The notes: generated by a model from the sequence alone, not told the origin. Positions 13,801 to 27,800 are shown, counted from the stretch's first letter. The stretch is 64,000 nt of DNA from Ampullaceana balthica (GCA_944989445.1 CALYLW010000324.1:670343-734342); one strand, 5' to 3'. Translations and numbers: made by a program.

Positions 13801-14457
13801 TTGTAATAAATCATTATTTAACTATTTTAATAATACCCTATTACGATGCCGATGGCAGCTTTGGCTTTACTTACAGTTGATGAACAGTGTCGACAGTGTG
13901 CTAATATTGTGCATTTGTCATTAGTAAAGTATCCCAAAAATTAAAAATAAGAAGCCGTTTCATCATGTTGAGGGTCCAGTATGCATGTTGACTAAGTGTC
14001 TCCTTTATTTTTTTAATTGAGTATGTAACAATTAACTATTACTATGTAATAGTAATGTAGTCTGCAGCAGACTATTATAGTAAATTATAGTCACTATACT
14101 ATATTGTCTATATACTACTATATATGAATATGGCACTACGACTACGCATTTTAATTTTCTTGTTTTAAATAAAAGGATACACTGATCAAGAAGCACAGAA
14201 TCAGTTTTCGCGCCTTCATTTTCAGACGATCCATCGTCAGATTTCTTCTCATCGGATTGTTGTACTGTTTCCTTCTCAAGAGATGATACTAAATCTGAAT
14301 CAGGTAAAGGAAGGCTACTTTCGCTTTCCGTATTAACAACAGCAGGGTCCTCTCCTCCGCATTGTGGGCAACCATGTACGGCTAATAATAAGCTAACCAG
14401 CACGAGTGAAAGTTGTAAATAACTTTTTTTTATAAAGAAACTACGATCTAAATTCAT
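10839..14457 (-). CDS. CCDC134: CCDC134 homologue, complete (six exons)
   Basis: Exons in coding order: 14457-14181, 13690-13569, 12887-12803, 12613-12435, 11263-11195, 10946-10839, in perfect phase, total 279 aa (human protein about 229). An N-terminal hydrophobic signal peptide (LQLSLVLVSLLLAVHG) is followed by a lineage-specific acidic Ser/Glu/Asp-rich stretch of about 50 residues. The family core is clear: YKRYFVLHRSKQL, VLGEAKQNLTNAGYLPGDPF, VLENTAMFGDLVL, TQSGVF, MAQEV and NFVNPF. The tail is Lys-rich and ends in KTEL, an ER-retrieval-like signal comparable to the QSEL end of human CCDC134. The first donor (AGT|GTATCC) was chosen because only it restores phase and the conserved YK junction. 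Known family role: secreted/ER-resident protein linked to MAPK signalling and bone formation. It lies in tandem with BRCC36. Confidence 0.93.
11360..11533. mobile_element. Degenerate hAT MITE in CCDC134 intron 5
   Basis: The right end GTTTGCCCACCCCTG is a typical hAT terminus. TTCTAGAT occurs directly at both sides (11352-11359 and 11534-11541) as an 8-bp duplication. The left terminal repeat has decayed beyond recognition. Confidence 0.6.
13020..13315. repeat. GC-rich insert of unknown family in CCDC134 intron 2
   Basis: This block is much richer in G+C than its surroundings, with a poly-C run near 13107. It carries a short minus-strand open frame (13294-13085) with no recognisable domain. 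The sharp composition change suggests an inserted element fragment. I see no terminal repeats and cannot name a family. Confidence 0.35.
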
Positions 14458-14699
14458 TTTTTTAAAAATCTAAGCTGCTTTGTAGCCGTATGGGAACGTC
14501 TTCTCTTGGTCATGCCGTTCATACGTGTCGCTCTCTCGATAAGATAGCCTTTTTTTCCGTTTAAAAAAAAAGTCTGACTGCCAGCTGTTACAGTTCATTT
14601 CCTGTTGTAAACAGCATATCATAGAAAATAAACGTAAAGTCAGTGTGGTAGTGTCTCCTATTTGTAAGACAAAGTAGGTAGACCTATACGCCTGCTTGA

Positions 14700-15055
14700 G
14701 AATTAGGGGTGAGTTTTGGCCGGTTTTATGAAGTGATTAAGGCTGGACCCAGAATTGTAAAAATGGCCAAATTCCGGATTTACCAGAGCCGGAGCTATTA
14801 TATATATTATATTATGGCTCTACCGGCAGTAAAATTCTACTGGAGCCAGAGTTGTAAAAACACCCATAAGTAAAATTCTGCCGGAGCCAAAATCCGGTAC
14901 ACCCATAGTTGTTAGCAAGTTATAAAAGCAAAGTTTAAAGTTATTGCTGATCGCCTCCGTTTGGCCCACCTATTGATCTCACCCGTTTGTCCCACCTATT
15001 GATCTCTCCCGTTTGTCCAACCTATTAATATCCCTTATTTGTCCCTCCCCCTTGT
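14700..15055. repeat. Degenerate CCGGAGCCA repeat block and a Pro/Cys-rich tandem repeat
   Basis: From 14716 to 14915 variants of GGAGCCAGAGTTGTAAAAA and CCGGAGCCAAAATCCGG recur, partly palindromic. From about 14950 to 15050 a unit of roughly 23-25 bp (CCCACCTATTGATCTCACC) repeats three to four times. The block lies between CCDC134 and BRCC36. The rest of 14458-15848 is AT-rich with nothing recognised. Confidence 0.5.
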
Positions 15056-15848
15056 CTTGCAAGTCATTTTACCCTTGTTTGACTCCCCTGTTGGTTCCCC
15101 CCCCCCAGTATGACCTACTTAGTTGGCACCTTCTTTTAACTTTGCCATCCTCTATCATTCAAAATAATAGAAAACAAAAATTAATTCAGCAACAATTTTT
15201 AATATCAGATTTTATAACAATGGAATTGTCAAACTAAAAATTGCATATAAATATAACAAAACATGTCAATACAATACAATTATTATTAAAGATTTTAAAA
15301 AAATAAGCCATTGAACAACAAATAATATTCTATGCCAGCAAAAGATTGCACTTGACGATTATATCACTTTTATCTCCATCTAAATTGAACAATTTTAAAT
15401 TTAGAAAACAAAAAATTAATTAAGAATGATCTCGATGATTGTTCAAAATAAAAAGGTTTTAATGAAAAATCTCTATAAATTTTTTAAATATCCCCTTATT
15501 TTGCAACGTCCTCTGTACACAAATTCAATAGTTGAATGAAACCTTAAAGTAAAACTGGGGAACCACTTGCTCAAAGCCATTACCACCAACTCGGTGGTTC
15601 TGATTCTCTAAGCACTAAAGAAGAGGCGACTGCTTTCTCAAACATTACTTTCAAGATGGAAGCAGTTGCATTCTTATTCTTACTATTTAACTCAACACAG
15701 ATTTCTATTAGATGGGAATAGAACACAATTCTGGTATGATTCTCAAAAACAATTGAAGTTAATATAACTCAGAATAGCATATGCTCATATATCTTGTATA
15801 TCAAATGAGGCAGCATTGAAAACACCCATTGACAGAAGGGTTGCACCA

Positions 15849-18800
15849 CTATGTTGGCAAAGTTTTCTTCTTCTGATAGGCAGTGAGCTTCTTGATCAGT
15901 TCCTCTTTCTCTTTGTTCAGCTGCTGTATCCTCTGTTTGTTGGCCTGGAGGCGACACTCCAGGTTGTGGAGGAGGGGACCACTGACCACCTCCATGACAT
16001 GACACAAAGACTTGGTGTAGACTGGAGACAAACAAGGAATCAATGAGTTTTAAGAAATCTTTATTATTAACTGCATTTTGAGAACTTGTATAGCTCAACA
16101 GACTTGAAGGACAGCAGAAAACTATTGAAAAATATACATTCACAGTCGAACCCACTTAACTCGAGCTCGGTTAACTCTCACACCCCATTATCTCGACGTT
16201 TTTTATTGGAACCGCCAAATTCTCTCTTTGTCTTAGCATTTTCTCGTCGTTTAATTCAATTTTTTAAAGTCGCAGAAACCTCATAACACGAGCACAAAAA
16301 AGGGTCAAATTTGCCACTTAACGTTGCTTATCTCGATCCCCATGACCAATTGCCAGCTTTTGAAAATGTTAGCTATGATTTTTTTTATAACCAAGGGAAG
16401 GGACCAATTTTCTGCCTCACCAGGGTTTGCTGGTGACGTCACAGCCCGCTTGCTCTGCGCTGTTACTTCTGGTACTATGCTTCGGTAACTAAGCGAATAC
16501 ATTTTTTTAAAAATCGGTCACTAGCGAACTCCACAAACAGTGATGACGTGTATTTTTATATTTATAGACCAGAATATTATTATTATTAAGAAAACGCTTT
16601 GATTTTGATGTCACGTTCGCTCCCGTGTTGGCTCTGGTATTCTGCCGTAACACAACAAAAAAATTAACTCCGGGTAATAAGCTAATATACCGACTAAGTC
16701 CTGATAAAACTGTGTAAACAGTCATAATAAGATGGAATTTATTTAAATACCATATTATGTTTCACTCGTCAACTTGCCAGAATTATTGAATTTCGCAGTG
16801 CACAGGACGATCCAATAGGGTGGGGTTGAGCTACACTGGCCATTTACCAAGGCATGCTCTGACTCAATTTAAAAAGAAAAATGTTCCTTCCCCCAATCCA
16901 CTGTAGATGTATAACAGTGGGGGAGGGGAGGGAAGGTGTCTCTTCTGGCGGTCTTGCATTGGAAGGTCAAAGCAAGAGGCTTCCTTTTATATAAACATCA
17001 AAGATCTTTCAAGCCTTCTAGCCTTCCCCCCCACCACCCTCATTATCCCTAACTAGAAAACTCCGTAACTTGTCCCCCCCCCCATCCCTTTGAGTTCACT
17101 TAGAGCGGTCCGACTGTAGTAATAGCCGTGACCTTTGACCGTGGTTCACATGAAGCTCTCGTACAGTGCCTCGACAACTAAGCAAATTAAAAAAATTTTA
17201 AAAAGCATTCCTTAGCCGTAGGCGAAGTAGACTAATAGTGATGACGTATATATTATTTAGATACCGGAATAGGGAGAAAGCGATTTGAAGTCACATTCGC
17301 TCAACACAACAAAAACGAACTCAGGGGTAAAAAGCTATTACGGGCTTATTGTAGTTGCAGCTGAATAAATTATTTAAATTCCGAAGACTTAAAACTTAAA
17401 TAAATAAGCCTAAACATTTTTAAAGATGAGTGTAAGCGGTCGTTCGATAGTCGTAACTACGGTAAACACTAGTCCTAGCGTAATAGTAGTCAATTATTAA
17501 CAAATATATTTATTTGAATATTGATTGTTTTCCTTGGTCCTTATACAAATAAATGCCTTGGTATTACTAATTCATTTACATAAATCATACTCCCAAGGAC
17601 GTTCCATTTCGCATAATATAATATATCACATAATTTAACATTATATTGATATTTCGTATATTCCAATACGATGCTGATTAATCGTCTCATCACTAATTAA
17701 CGCATAACACGTATATAAAGAAATTGCAAGCGCATGTTAATATTTTGCTGCCATATTGGTTTTCGTTTTAACTCGATCATCGGTTATCTCGATGCCGTTT
17801 TACATACCGAATTTTCATTGACTTAACCGGTTTCGACTGTAATTGTATATTATCGTATACTAGAATACTAGGTTGTTGTGGTAATATAATATATCACATA
17901 ATTTAACATTATATTGTTATTTCGTATATTCCAATACGATGCTGATTAATCGTCTCATCACTAATTAACGCATAACACGTATATAAGAAATTGCAAGCGC
18001 ATGTTAATATTTTGCTGCCATATTGGTTTTCGTTTTAACTTGATCATCGGTTATCTCGATGCCGTTTTACATACCGAATTTTCATTGACTTAACCGGTTT
18101 CGACTGTAATTGTATATTATCGTATACTAGAATACTAGGTTGTTGTGGGGCGCCTAATGCGTCCAATTTTTTCAAAAGCCCAAGTAACTTACGTGAATGT
18201 TATTGCATACGTTCAAATCAGTGTGTCCGACAACCAAAAATTGGTATTTGAATGAGTTCAATAAAAAGAATGAATAATTAAATTTTAGTTCATGAGAATG
18301 ATTTAGAATATGCTGATTATGTCCCTTAGCATTAACGTCAGTCAAACTATTAACTGCTCTTTTTACATCGCTCCCTTTTCCAAAATTAAAATATGAGCTC
18401 AAACAATGACATCATATAATATTTTACAGCGAGAAACACCACACGCTCTGTTAATCTCGAAACCAAAATGATTACAATTTTACGTCTATATTTTCAATTT
18501 TTAAAAATATGCTGACTATGTCCCTTAGCGTTACAGAATGAGTGACCTGTGCTTTTATATAGTAAATAATTTTATTGTATAATATGAACATATACAAATT
18601 GTTCATAAATAAACAAAACCTATAACAATATGGGTGGCACACATAAGCTTTATTTGTTGGTCAAAATATGTCAGACTGTCAGTCCAGAAAGTATAGTTTG
18701 ATAGACTTCTTTCAGACCAGGAAGTATAGTTTGATAGACTTCTGTCAGTATAAAAAAGACATCATAAAATCTATTTATAATAGAAAAAAGAAGAATATTT

Positions 18801-21800
18801 GGGATACCAGCTTGCCATCTCAACCAAGCTCATTATACCCCCTGCCCTTCTGATAGCCATTATGTTGGGGAGAAGAGTGGCTCCCCTTGTGGGCAGGCCC
18901 GGACTTAAGAGACCCAGGGTCCCGAGGTCCTTGGACATTTGGGCCCCCCAACCATCTCGAAGCATTTTGGAAATTTAGCAAATTAAATCCACTAGTACAG
19001 AACATATAACTTTTAATCGACTTTAATAAACATCAGTATAATACAGTCTATGTTACTATAGTTACGTTATTCTATAAAATTATAGAATCCTACGATGCAC
19101 TTTCTTCTGTGGAAAAGAACGAATGACGTCTTCATAGTCAATTGACTGCATTATTTCTGAATCTATTTACATTACAGAGAGTAGATTGAGCCTGTTCCCT
19201 CCTCTGTTAGATCTTAAGTCATTCTTTACTCTCTTTAGCACTGAAAACAACCATTCTGCTGAGCAGTTTGACGCTGTTATGCACAACAGCATTAGGAGCG
19301 CAATACCTACTTTTGAATATATGTCACATTATGTCCAAAAATTCTTTTTATAAGTATTTTTTATAGATTCAGTTAAGATAACTCCATAACTTCATCATTC
19401 GACAACAAATGAGCGTGCAGGTGTAGTCATTCGTTTTACAAAAAATTGTCCAACCCCCCCCCATAAAAAGTTGTAAGGTTTCTGGCTCCTTCATGGATGT
19501 CTTTATATTCCAAACCATGTAGTATCGTAAGAAAGCCAAAAATTTTGCTTAACTCCTCATAAGCATATCCGCGTCTATGTAGTTCTGTAATTATTTTATC
19601 TATAGTAATAACGTTTAATGGTAAGTCTGAATCTTTCCCTGCCAGAGTTCGGTCTCGTTTACTTTTACTTCGTCAAACTGGTCTCTTCGCTTACGTTTTC
19701 CTGCATATCATATGTGCCTAGCTTTTTCACAAGATTTTTCAATAACTTGCGACTCTTAATGATCAAAGTACTGGGTTTCCTTAAGTGTTCTAGGTATGTT
19801 ACCAAAGACTGATAAAGTTCAACGATCGTACCTAGGTCGATGGTAACAAATTGGTGAGTTTCGTTTACTTTGTTGAACCTTTCCAAGATGCCATTCCAGG
19901 GATGTGACAAAAAGCAAGTTTCCATCGGGTCTAATGAATTCAGAACACATGAAGCCTCTAAATGCGTAACTGGTTTTTCATTTGCATCATTGGCAATTAT
20001 CTGAAGAGCTGCCATGATCTCATCCCAGGAGCAACATAGACTTCTGCAGGCGTCAGCTTGAGCAGACCATCTTGTCTGACAAAGACTCTTCACGACTGTT
20101 GAATTTGACTTCAGTTTCTAAAGAAAATTTTTTCATCTGTGTATTGATGCCGAATTTTTTTTATTATACAATGAATGCAAAATACCCAAAAAAGATACAG
20201 CAGCTTGACAGGACTCGGCCGCACAGGATCCAACAAGTTTAAGTGAGTGAGCCAAACAGGGCTATCCAGAACGAAATCTATCAGAGGGTTCACTTGTTTT
20301 ATTCTCACTTGAAGACTATAATATACACCCGATATATTGCTAGCATTGTCAAAAGACTGCCCCCACAGCTTACAATGACAAACCAACACAAGCAAATGCT
20401 GCGCAAAATTTAGTAAAACTATTTATTATAATATTATTTTTAGGAAAGCTTTTCTGATAATGCAGGCCAGGCTTTTGAGCTATGTAAAGATTCCACCATT
20501 GGGGCCAGTAGGCTGGCTGGGGCCCTAGGCAGAAATCCGGCCTTGCTTGTGGGGAGAAGAGTGGCTGCCCTTGTGGGGAGAAGAGTGGCTCCCCTTGTGG
20601 GTAGAAGAGTGGCTGCCCTTGTGGGGAGAAGAGTGTTCACTGTCTTTGTATACAACTAATGTGCCAACACGCTCAAACCCCTGGAGTACTTCTAAGACAG
20701 TTGGTCATTAGAACAAACAAATAATAAGACAAGCAGATTACCTGACGTGTTGTGTATCCGTGTCAACAGATCCTGTGACTCTATGCTGACCCTCTCGTAA
20801 GCATCATCCTCCTCCTGGAGCAGAATTTTAGGCAGATCGACCAGTGCGTCCAGACAGGGCTTCCCAATCTGGTAGCTTGGGGCTATGAAGAGTGGCACCT
20901 CCAGACGCTGGAACCTGGTGGGATTGAAAGAAAATTATTCATCAACCACTTGAGACCCATTAGTAATGGAACTTTGATGCTCATATCTAATCTTATATAT
21001 TACAGATGCTCCTTCTTTACGGAAGATTATTGCATCCTATGCTTTTTCATGGTTTATGTCTAGGCCTTTTTAAAAATTGTTTTAAATGTTTTAGTGTGTT
21101 GGTTGTCATGGCTTGTTCAGGCAACACATCCCACACCTGAATGCCAGGCAAGACGAAGGATTTGTAAATGTTTGTTCTTGCGAATGGAACAAGAAAAGAT
21201 TTTGTATCCATAAGTCTATCAGACTGTTGTATTAGACCAGGGGTCTCCAAACTTTTCTGCTGGAGGGCTGCATTAACCGTCAAAAACCAGTTTGGGGGGC
21301 CTACTACACAGTTTTGTTGTAAACTATAGGTAAAAATAGTATCTTTTTTGGAGATTAAAAGGTCTCCAGGGGCCAGATGAGAGAGCCTCACGGGCCGTAG
21401 TTTGGAGACCCCTGTATTAGACTGTTCTATTAAAATCAACACAAAAATTGGAGTGTGAAGGTCTGTGAAAATTGTTTAATAACTGGGTAAATAAATGACG
21501 GGTGGGGGAGAGGGCAATTTTTATTTTATTGTACAACAAGGCTTAGGACCAGGTGATTATTTTATACTATGGGTCACAGTGATGTGAAGTTTTAAATCCA
21601 ATAGCCTAGGTCAAGATGTAGACATGTGTTTAATTAAGGCCTAGTCAAACAACAAGCACAACATACTCAGAGTTGACCTCCTGTGACTGAAAGCATGTGA
21701 CCTCAATCTTGTTTTGCTGAGGACAAAATAGAAAATATGAGTAAATAATTATACAGTGAAGCTCTTAACTGATGTCAATCTCGCAGACAATGGTTTTTGG

Positions 21801-24800
21801 TAGTGGACTCATCTTAAATTATAGCATCCTTACCTAGAAAAGCGTCATTGAAATCAATTTATTTTAATTTTTATAATAAATTAAATGTTTTGAAAATAAG
21901 ACCGGTGATGAGTAGGCCTGTCAACCGGTACCAGGGTACCTGTATCCAAGCAATTACAAGGGAAGTAAAATTGCGTCCGGATACCCGTGAAAATGTTGAT
22001 GAAATGTCAATACCAACGAACGAGTGGTCGCACTACGGCTCTTCTGTGTTGTAACATTTCGGCTAGCGAACAATTCAAATTAAAACTTTTCTTTTGAAAT
22101 ATATGATGTGACATATGTTTAATGTGAAAACGCTTAAAAATAAATAACTGTCAACCGGAAATAAAACACGGTCCCAACAAACAACAATGTATTTTGATAC
22201 ACCTTCTTTCTTGGAACATGAAACAAAAATCATGTAACAGAAAAAGGTTTCGGTTCTTTGAATTTTTCAAATAAGGTAGACCAAATCGCCGAGACGTAGG
22301 AAGGGCAGGAAATGACAGAAATGGCTTTGGCTTTGAAATAAGCCGACCACTTTGAGTTACCTGTTGAGATGAGCCATTGTTGTTTATCTACCCCCCCCCC
22401 ACCAACTCATATCCCCACCATACTTAAAAAAAAACACTTCTTCAATTATTGGGTTTTAAAAAAATATTTCAGTCGTTGCATGATTTTCACTATAATAATA
22501 AAAATAAATGCCGGGGACTGGATCCACTCAGTAGGGGCAAGTCCCGGAAAATTTGGTTAATTACAACATTTGTCAGCTATGAACTAGAAATAACCCGCCA
22601 TATTATCATACGAATACCAGCTTTTATCTTTAAAAGACTAAGTTTAGCGCCCCCCCCCTCCCCCCTTTTCGGCTTCCCTTGGTTCATTGTTTTTACACCA
22701 ATGTACTATACACGTAATAGTATTTGAATGTCATAATTTTTAAATTGCTGATTCATTACATCTAAATTAGCATTTCCATAATAAACAAAGAAGTATAAGG
22801 CTAATAGCGGGTATGACGGTGAAAGTTTTGAGGTGTTTCGAGTGGTTACCCGGGTTCAAAATTTTGACGGGTACCGGGTCAGCTTTTTTCAACAATATTG
22901 ACAGCCCTAGTGATGAGCTAAGTAGCGTGTGTTAGAAATAAAATGACCATCATAATAATGTGGCTGACTTGTCTTATTGCAACAAAGACCATCAATATTA
23001 ATGTGGCTGACTTGTCTTATTGTAACAAAGACCATCAATATTAATGTGGCTGACTTGTCTTATTGTAACAAAGACCATCGATATTAATGTGGCTGACTTG
23101 TCTTATCTTATCTTATCAATACAGACGCTCCTTCTATGCAGAAGATAATTGCGTCCACAGACCATGACAGATGATCTGTTGGCAAGTGATGCAGCGTTCA
23201 CAGGCCACGGCTTTGTGGGTTCCACGCATTACGCAGCCGCCTAACTAGTGTTAGGTACCCATTCGGAGCTGGGTGACTCAGGGACGCCTTAGGCCCCGGG
23301 AACAAATCCTTGCCTTGACATGGATTCGAACCCCTGACCATCAATACGTCAGTCGAGCGTGCTGCCACTCGACCACCGCTTATTGTAACAAAGACCATCG
23401 ATATTAATGTGGCTGACTTGTCTTATTGTAACAAAGACCATCAATATTAATGTGGCTGGCTTGTCTTATTTCACTCATTGTAACAGAGCTCAACCTGAAC
23501 TAGACAACATCACAATATGCACTTGTAATTATTTCACTGGATTAAAGGGGAAAAAAAAGAAAGAAACTTTTTTTTAAAGACCTCTAAAAAATAAAAAAAG
23601 TACTTTAATGTTTTTTTTTAAAACAAAAAAGAATGTTTAAGTTAAGTATTTTTGTCCTGGCTTTTAAGTCATGACAGTGTAAAATTCATTGATTAGATAT
23701 GGGTATTTTAGCTGTTGGCCAAAATTGATTCAATTATTATATTTTCCAAATAATATTTGAGGTGAATGAAATTAAATGTTGGAGGGCTCAAAACCTTCAA
23801 AAACCTGAGATATGTAAATAACTATTCTATATAAAATATAAAAAAGAAAGTTTGAGTTTTAATCTGACCCTATATTACTTGTTAAATACCCTTGGTAACC
23901 TGATACATATACTTGTATTTATCTGGTCACTAATATAAACCCTTTATTGACTTGTTACTCACTTTCGTTAACTTATCCTCATTGAATACTGAAAATATGA
24001 GTCCCACAAAACCATCATCCATCTGCTGGTAGTTAGCCTGTGTGCGCACATCTGTTTGATAAAACAACAGTTGCACCTCATTCATTATATATTTATTAAC
24101 ATGTTTCATGATAGCAGATAAGAAAAGGAATTAAAAGTTAAAAATCTGGACCAGTCGATCAGAAGTAAGTCGAGTCCAGTGGTTGAAGTCCAGCAAGAGA
24201 TTAACCATCCCCACACTTAGTAAAAACAATTTCAAAAGAAATATCATACAAAACGAAAAGGTAGTTAAAAACCAGACTGCATCTATCTCTTTAAAGTTAA
24301 TTTATTTTGGTCATCTTGTATGACCCTTTAGATGAGAACCATTGCAGATTTTATATCAGATTATTGCAATGTAATGTACTGTCCAAAACAAATAACATAC
24401 TATTAAAAACTGTGTCTGCTACTCTGACTGAAATCATTGATTGAGACTATCCTTATATTATATAATGTCATTGACCCTGGTGACCTAATACAATCATAAT
24501 TTTGTTTGTCAATACAAGAGCCCTCTAGATAGGAATAGGAATGCTAGGTGACTGGCTCAAAACATTCAAAGATGTGCTACGGGTAATTAAGCTACTACTG
24601 ACTGTGACAAGAGATAGGAATAGCACATAACAATTGAGATTGTTGCACAGGGCTTATTTGATGAAATGGTGTATCTTAATATTCTGCAAATAACTTTGGG
24701 CTCCCAGGAAACCATAGAGAAGTAAACCTCAAAACAATTCATACTCAAATTCTAAAACAAGATTAGAAACTTTCAGTTGCAGTCTCTGTTTATTGAAAAT

Positions 24801-27800
24801 CTAGCATAAAAAAAACAGACAAATAATAAAATGACCCCCTTTCCAGTCCATGACGGACTATGGGGCAAGTGATGTAGCGTTCACAAGTTTTTAGCCACCA
24901 CTAACGAGCAGGGGAATGTGCGGCCAGCACAATGCCCCAGGGGCCTTGCCAGTACCTGGGCTCGATCCCGCGACTCGGGATCTGCCTCAGATCGATAGTC
25001 CAGTGCGCTACCACTTAGACCATCGCGCCCCTAGACAAATAATATTACTGCTGTGATAACAAGGTGACCAATATTTCATTCAACTCAAGGTATTCCCTTT
25101 TAAGTCTTACCTACATGTGACGGCCAAACTGTGATGTGGGGATGAGAGTGATACCAGCCAACTACTCGCAGTGGTCGATTCATTTCTTTGGCCAATTGCT
25201 TTGACAACAAATTTAACAAATACCAATCAATACCAAATATTCTAAGATCAATTTTGTTGCGTGTCACTTCAAAAAAAAATAAGTGTCTTATTTGTATTAG
25301 TTTTAGTTTCATTAACACTATTCAATTTATTGGAAATTAAACCCCTTACCCTTGCTCTTCTCTCCAGTTTTTCACTTTCTTCATTAAGAGGATAAAATAC
25401 TTCTTTGTACAAGTAAGTTACAGTGTAAATACAGCTTCATTGGTTATTTAGCAATTCCTATTTGCTGTTCCTTTCTCCCCTAATTACCTCAGCTTTGATA
25501 GATGCATCTGTCTGCTGCTCTGGAGATATCTCGACTCTATCTGCTTGCTTATCTGACCTCCGTAGAATAATGAGGGATGAAATATGGAGAACCCTTGTTT
25601 CATCAACCTATTTTATGGACAAATATTATAATTTGTTAAGCGCAATGAAAATGTGTTATAAAATAATTTTTATTTCCTAATAAATCAAACAAATTAATAT
25701 TTGTATGATGTCATCTCAATATTTTTCTGATGACCATTATTGTTTTGCGGGCAAAAATTTTTTTTTATAGTTCTCCTTATGTCACTGACCACCATTTCGC
25801 AAACTATGCATTACAAAAACATTTCTCCAATGGCTGTAACAAGACCTGGGTAATATACAAGTGAAAACTAAATAAAAGTTCTGAGTTCTTAGTCATAGTT
25901 CGATCCAATATTTGGCTACAATTAAAATGAAGAACTGCTTTCATAATTTTGGCAGTACACAGTTCCAAAGCCAAAGCACAACTTTCAATGACGATCTGAA
26001 ACTTTTGGATTATATGGCAAGCACCTTATAGAAAACGATATAAAATTGTATTGGCCAGGAGTAAGAGAGGAATCACCAGTTAAACTTAAACAAAAATAAA
26101 ATTTTACAAATCATGTGTGCTTCTTGATTGTCTTCCTTCATAGCCTCAAATCTCAAATGCTAAGACAGGATTGTAGATACTAGCACATGTAGCCAGCATT
26201 TTAAAATTTTAAATAATTATTTTTTGTAAGCTCTTTTCAGAATAATCCTGCTTTCTCCTCAGCCAAAAGAATAGTCCATGGTGAGCTTGAGTGAGTATAA
26301 AATGCAGTTTACTGGTGGGGAAATGAATTTCCACACAAAATAGAGCTAAGACTAAGAGAGGGAGAACAAAGTGTCATTAATGACCTGATAATTGAATCTT
26401 ATAGTGATTGTCGATTTAAGGTCTATTTAAACATTTCATTTTATTATCTTATGGTTCTGTAGTCTGTTGTTACAGGCACTCTGTCAAGTCAAGTCCACTC
26501 AAGTTTCAATTTCAAGTCTATACTAGTACTAGGCCTATAGTTTACTATACTAGTCCTAACTATAGTCTGAACTATACTATAGACTATACGGCACTCCTGT
26601 CAACGGCGGTCCCAAATCAAACATGCCCAGAATCATATTATTTATTACTTGTTTAGCTTTTCTTGGGTATTATCTAGTATATAAATACGTAATTAACATA
26701 ACTAAATACGTATTTTTTACCGGGAACTGTTGTAATCACTGATGCTTGGCCAGGCTACGTCAATGTTTCTACAATGAATAACGGTGTTTACATGTGACAT
26801 GCATGAAGTTGTTGTGCATGAAGAAAACTTCGTTGATCCGATTCATGCAGATATACACACAGAGACCATAGAAGGCCTCTGGATGCAGGTAAAACGTAAA
26901 CTGAGATACCAAGGAGGAACGTCGTAATCTATTTCCAAGTTATTTGTCGGCATTCCAGGGGCCAGTAACAAAAGTCATATCTTTGGCAGTTGCTTTGACT
27001 TTGTGAAAATTATAACATTTGACAGATGACAGATGTATTCAATGTTAACAACTTTGGTGTAATAAAACAGGTTTTGTAACTAAACTAACTTTTTATTGTG
27101 AAATAATTATTTTACTGTTGCGTATTTGGCTGGTTATCGTTTCTGTGGCCAAGATGGCGGCTTGTCATTTCCGGGCGAAGTGATGTCACTTCGACGCTAC
27201 CGTTGCTATACACAAGTTACAATTTTGTTTTTTATGGATTACCTCCCCTTGCCCTTTGTATTTTACTCGATTGCCTCCCCTTGTAAAGTGTCTTGTCCGT
27301 TGGTTTCCATATGCGTCACTTATTAGTTACGAATAAAATTTTAATGATTGGACAAGTGCAAGACCGGCATTAAACAAGTAGGCGAGGGCCGCAGGCCCGA
27401 GCGCAGGGGCTAAAATGAAGCAATCCGGCGGATAATCTAGTTTTATTTCAATGGTACAAAAAACATGCGGCACTATATGCTATGATGCGCAAGTAGATGC
27501 ACAACAGCCGGCGAAAATTCCTGGCGGGCAAATTATTTTTGCCTAAATTTTGGGTGCAGTAGCATCGCAGTTGAAAGTTTCCTGAATTTTTTTATAAAAT
27601 TGTTCAAAATGGAAAGTGAATTTTTCAAACTGGAAGTGTCAGGGTTAGGTTTAGCTATAGAATTTTAGGGTTAGGTTTAGCTATAGAATTTTAGGGTTCA
27701 GGTTAGGTTAAGCTTTACAGTTTTTAAAAAGTGTACCCTTCCCGGGCTTCCCATATTCGTGATTCAGACGTATGAACAGTGAGTATCATTTTTTTCTTAC

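Noticed and set aside
14179..14183. Donor CA|GTGTAT for CCDC134 exon 1
   Set aside because: It gives phase 2, incompatible with the next exon; T|GTATCC gives phase 1 and the conserved YK junction.
22449..22727. 92-codon plus-strand frame inside the 1-kb hAT element
   Set aside because: Low-complexity Pro run and no domain; the element appears non-autonomous.
27126..27326. 66-codon plus-strand frame inside the Merlin element
   Set aside because: No similarity to transposase or any known domain; it overlaps the internal inverted repeat.
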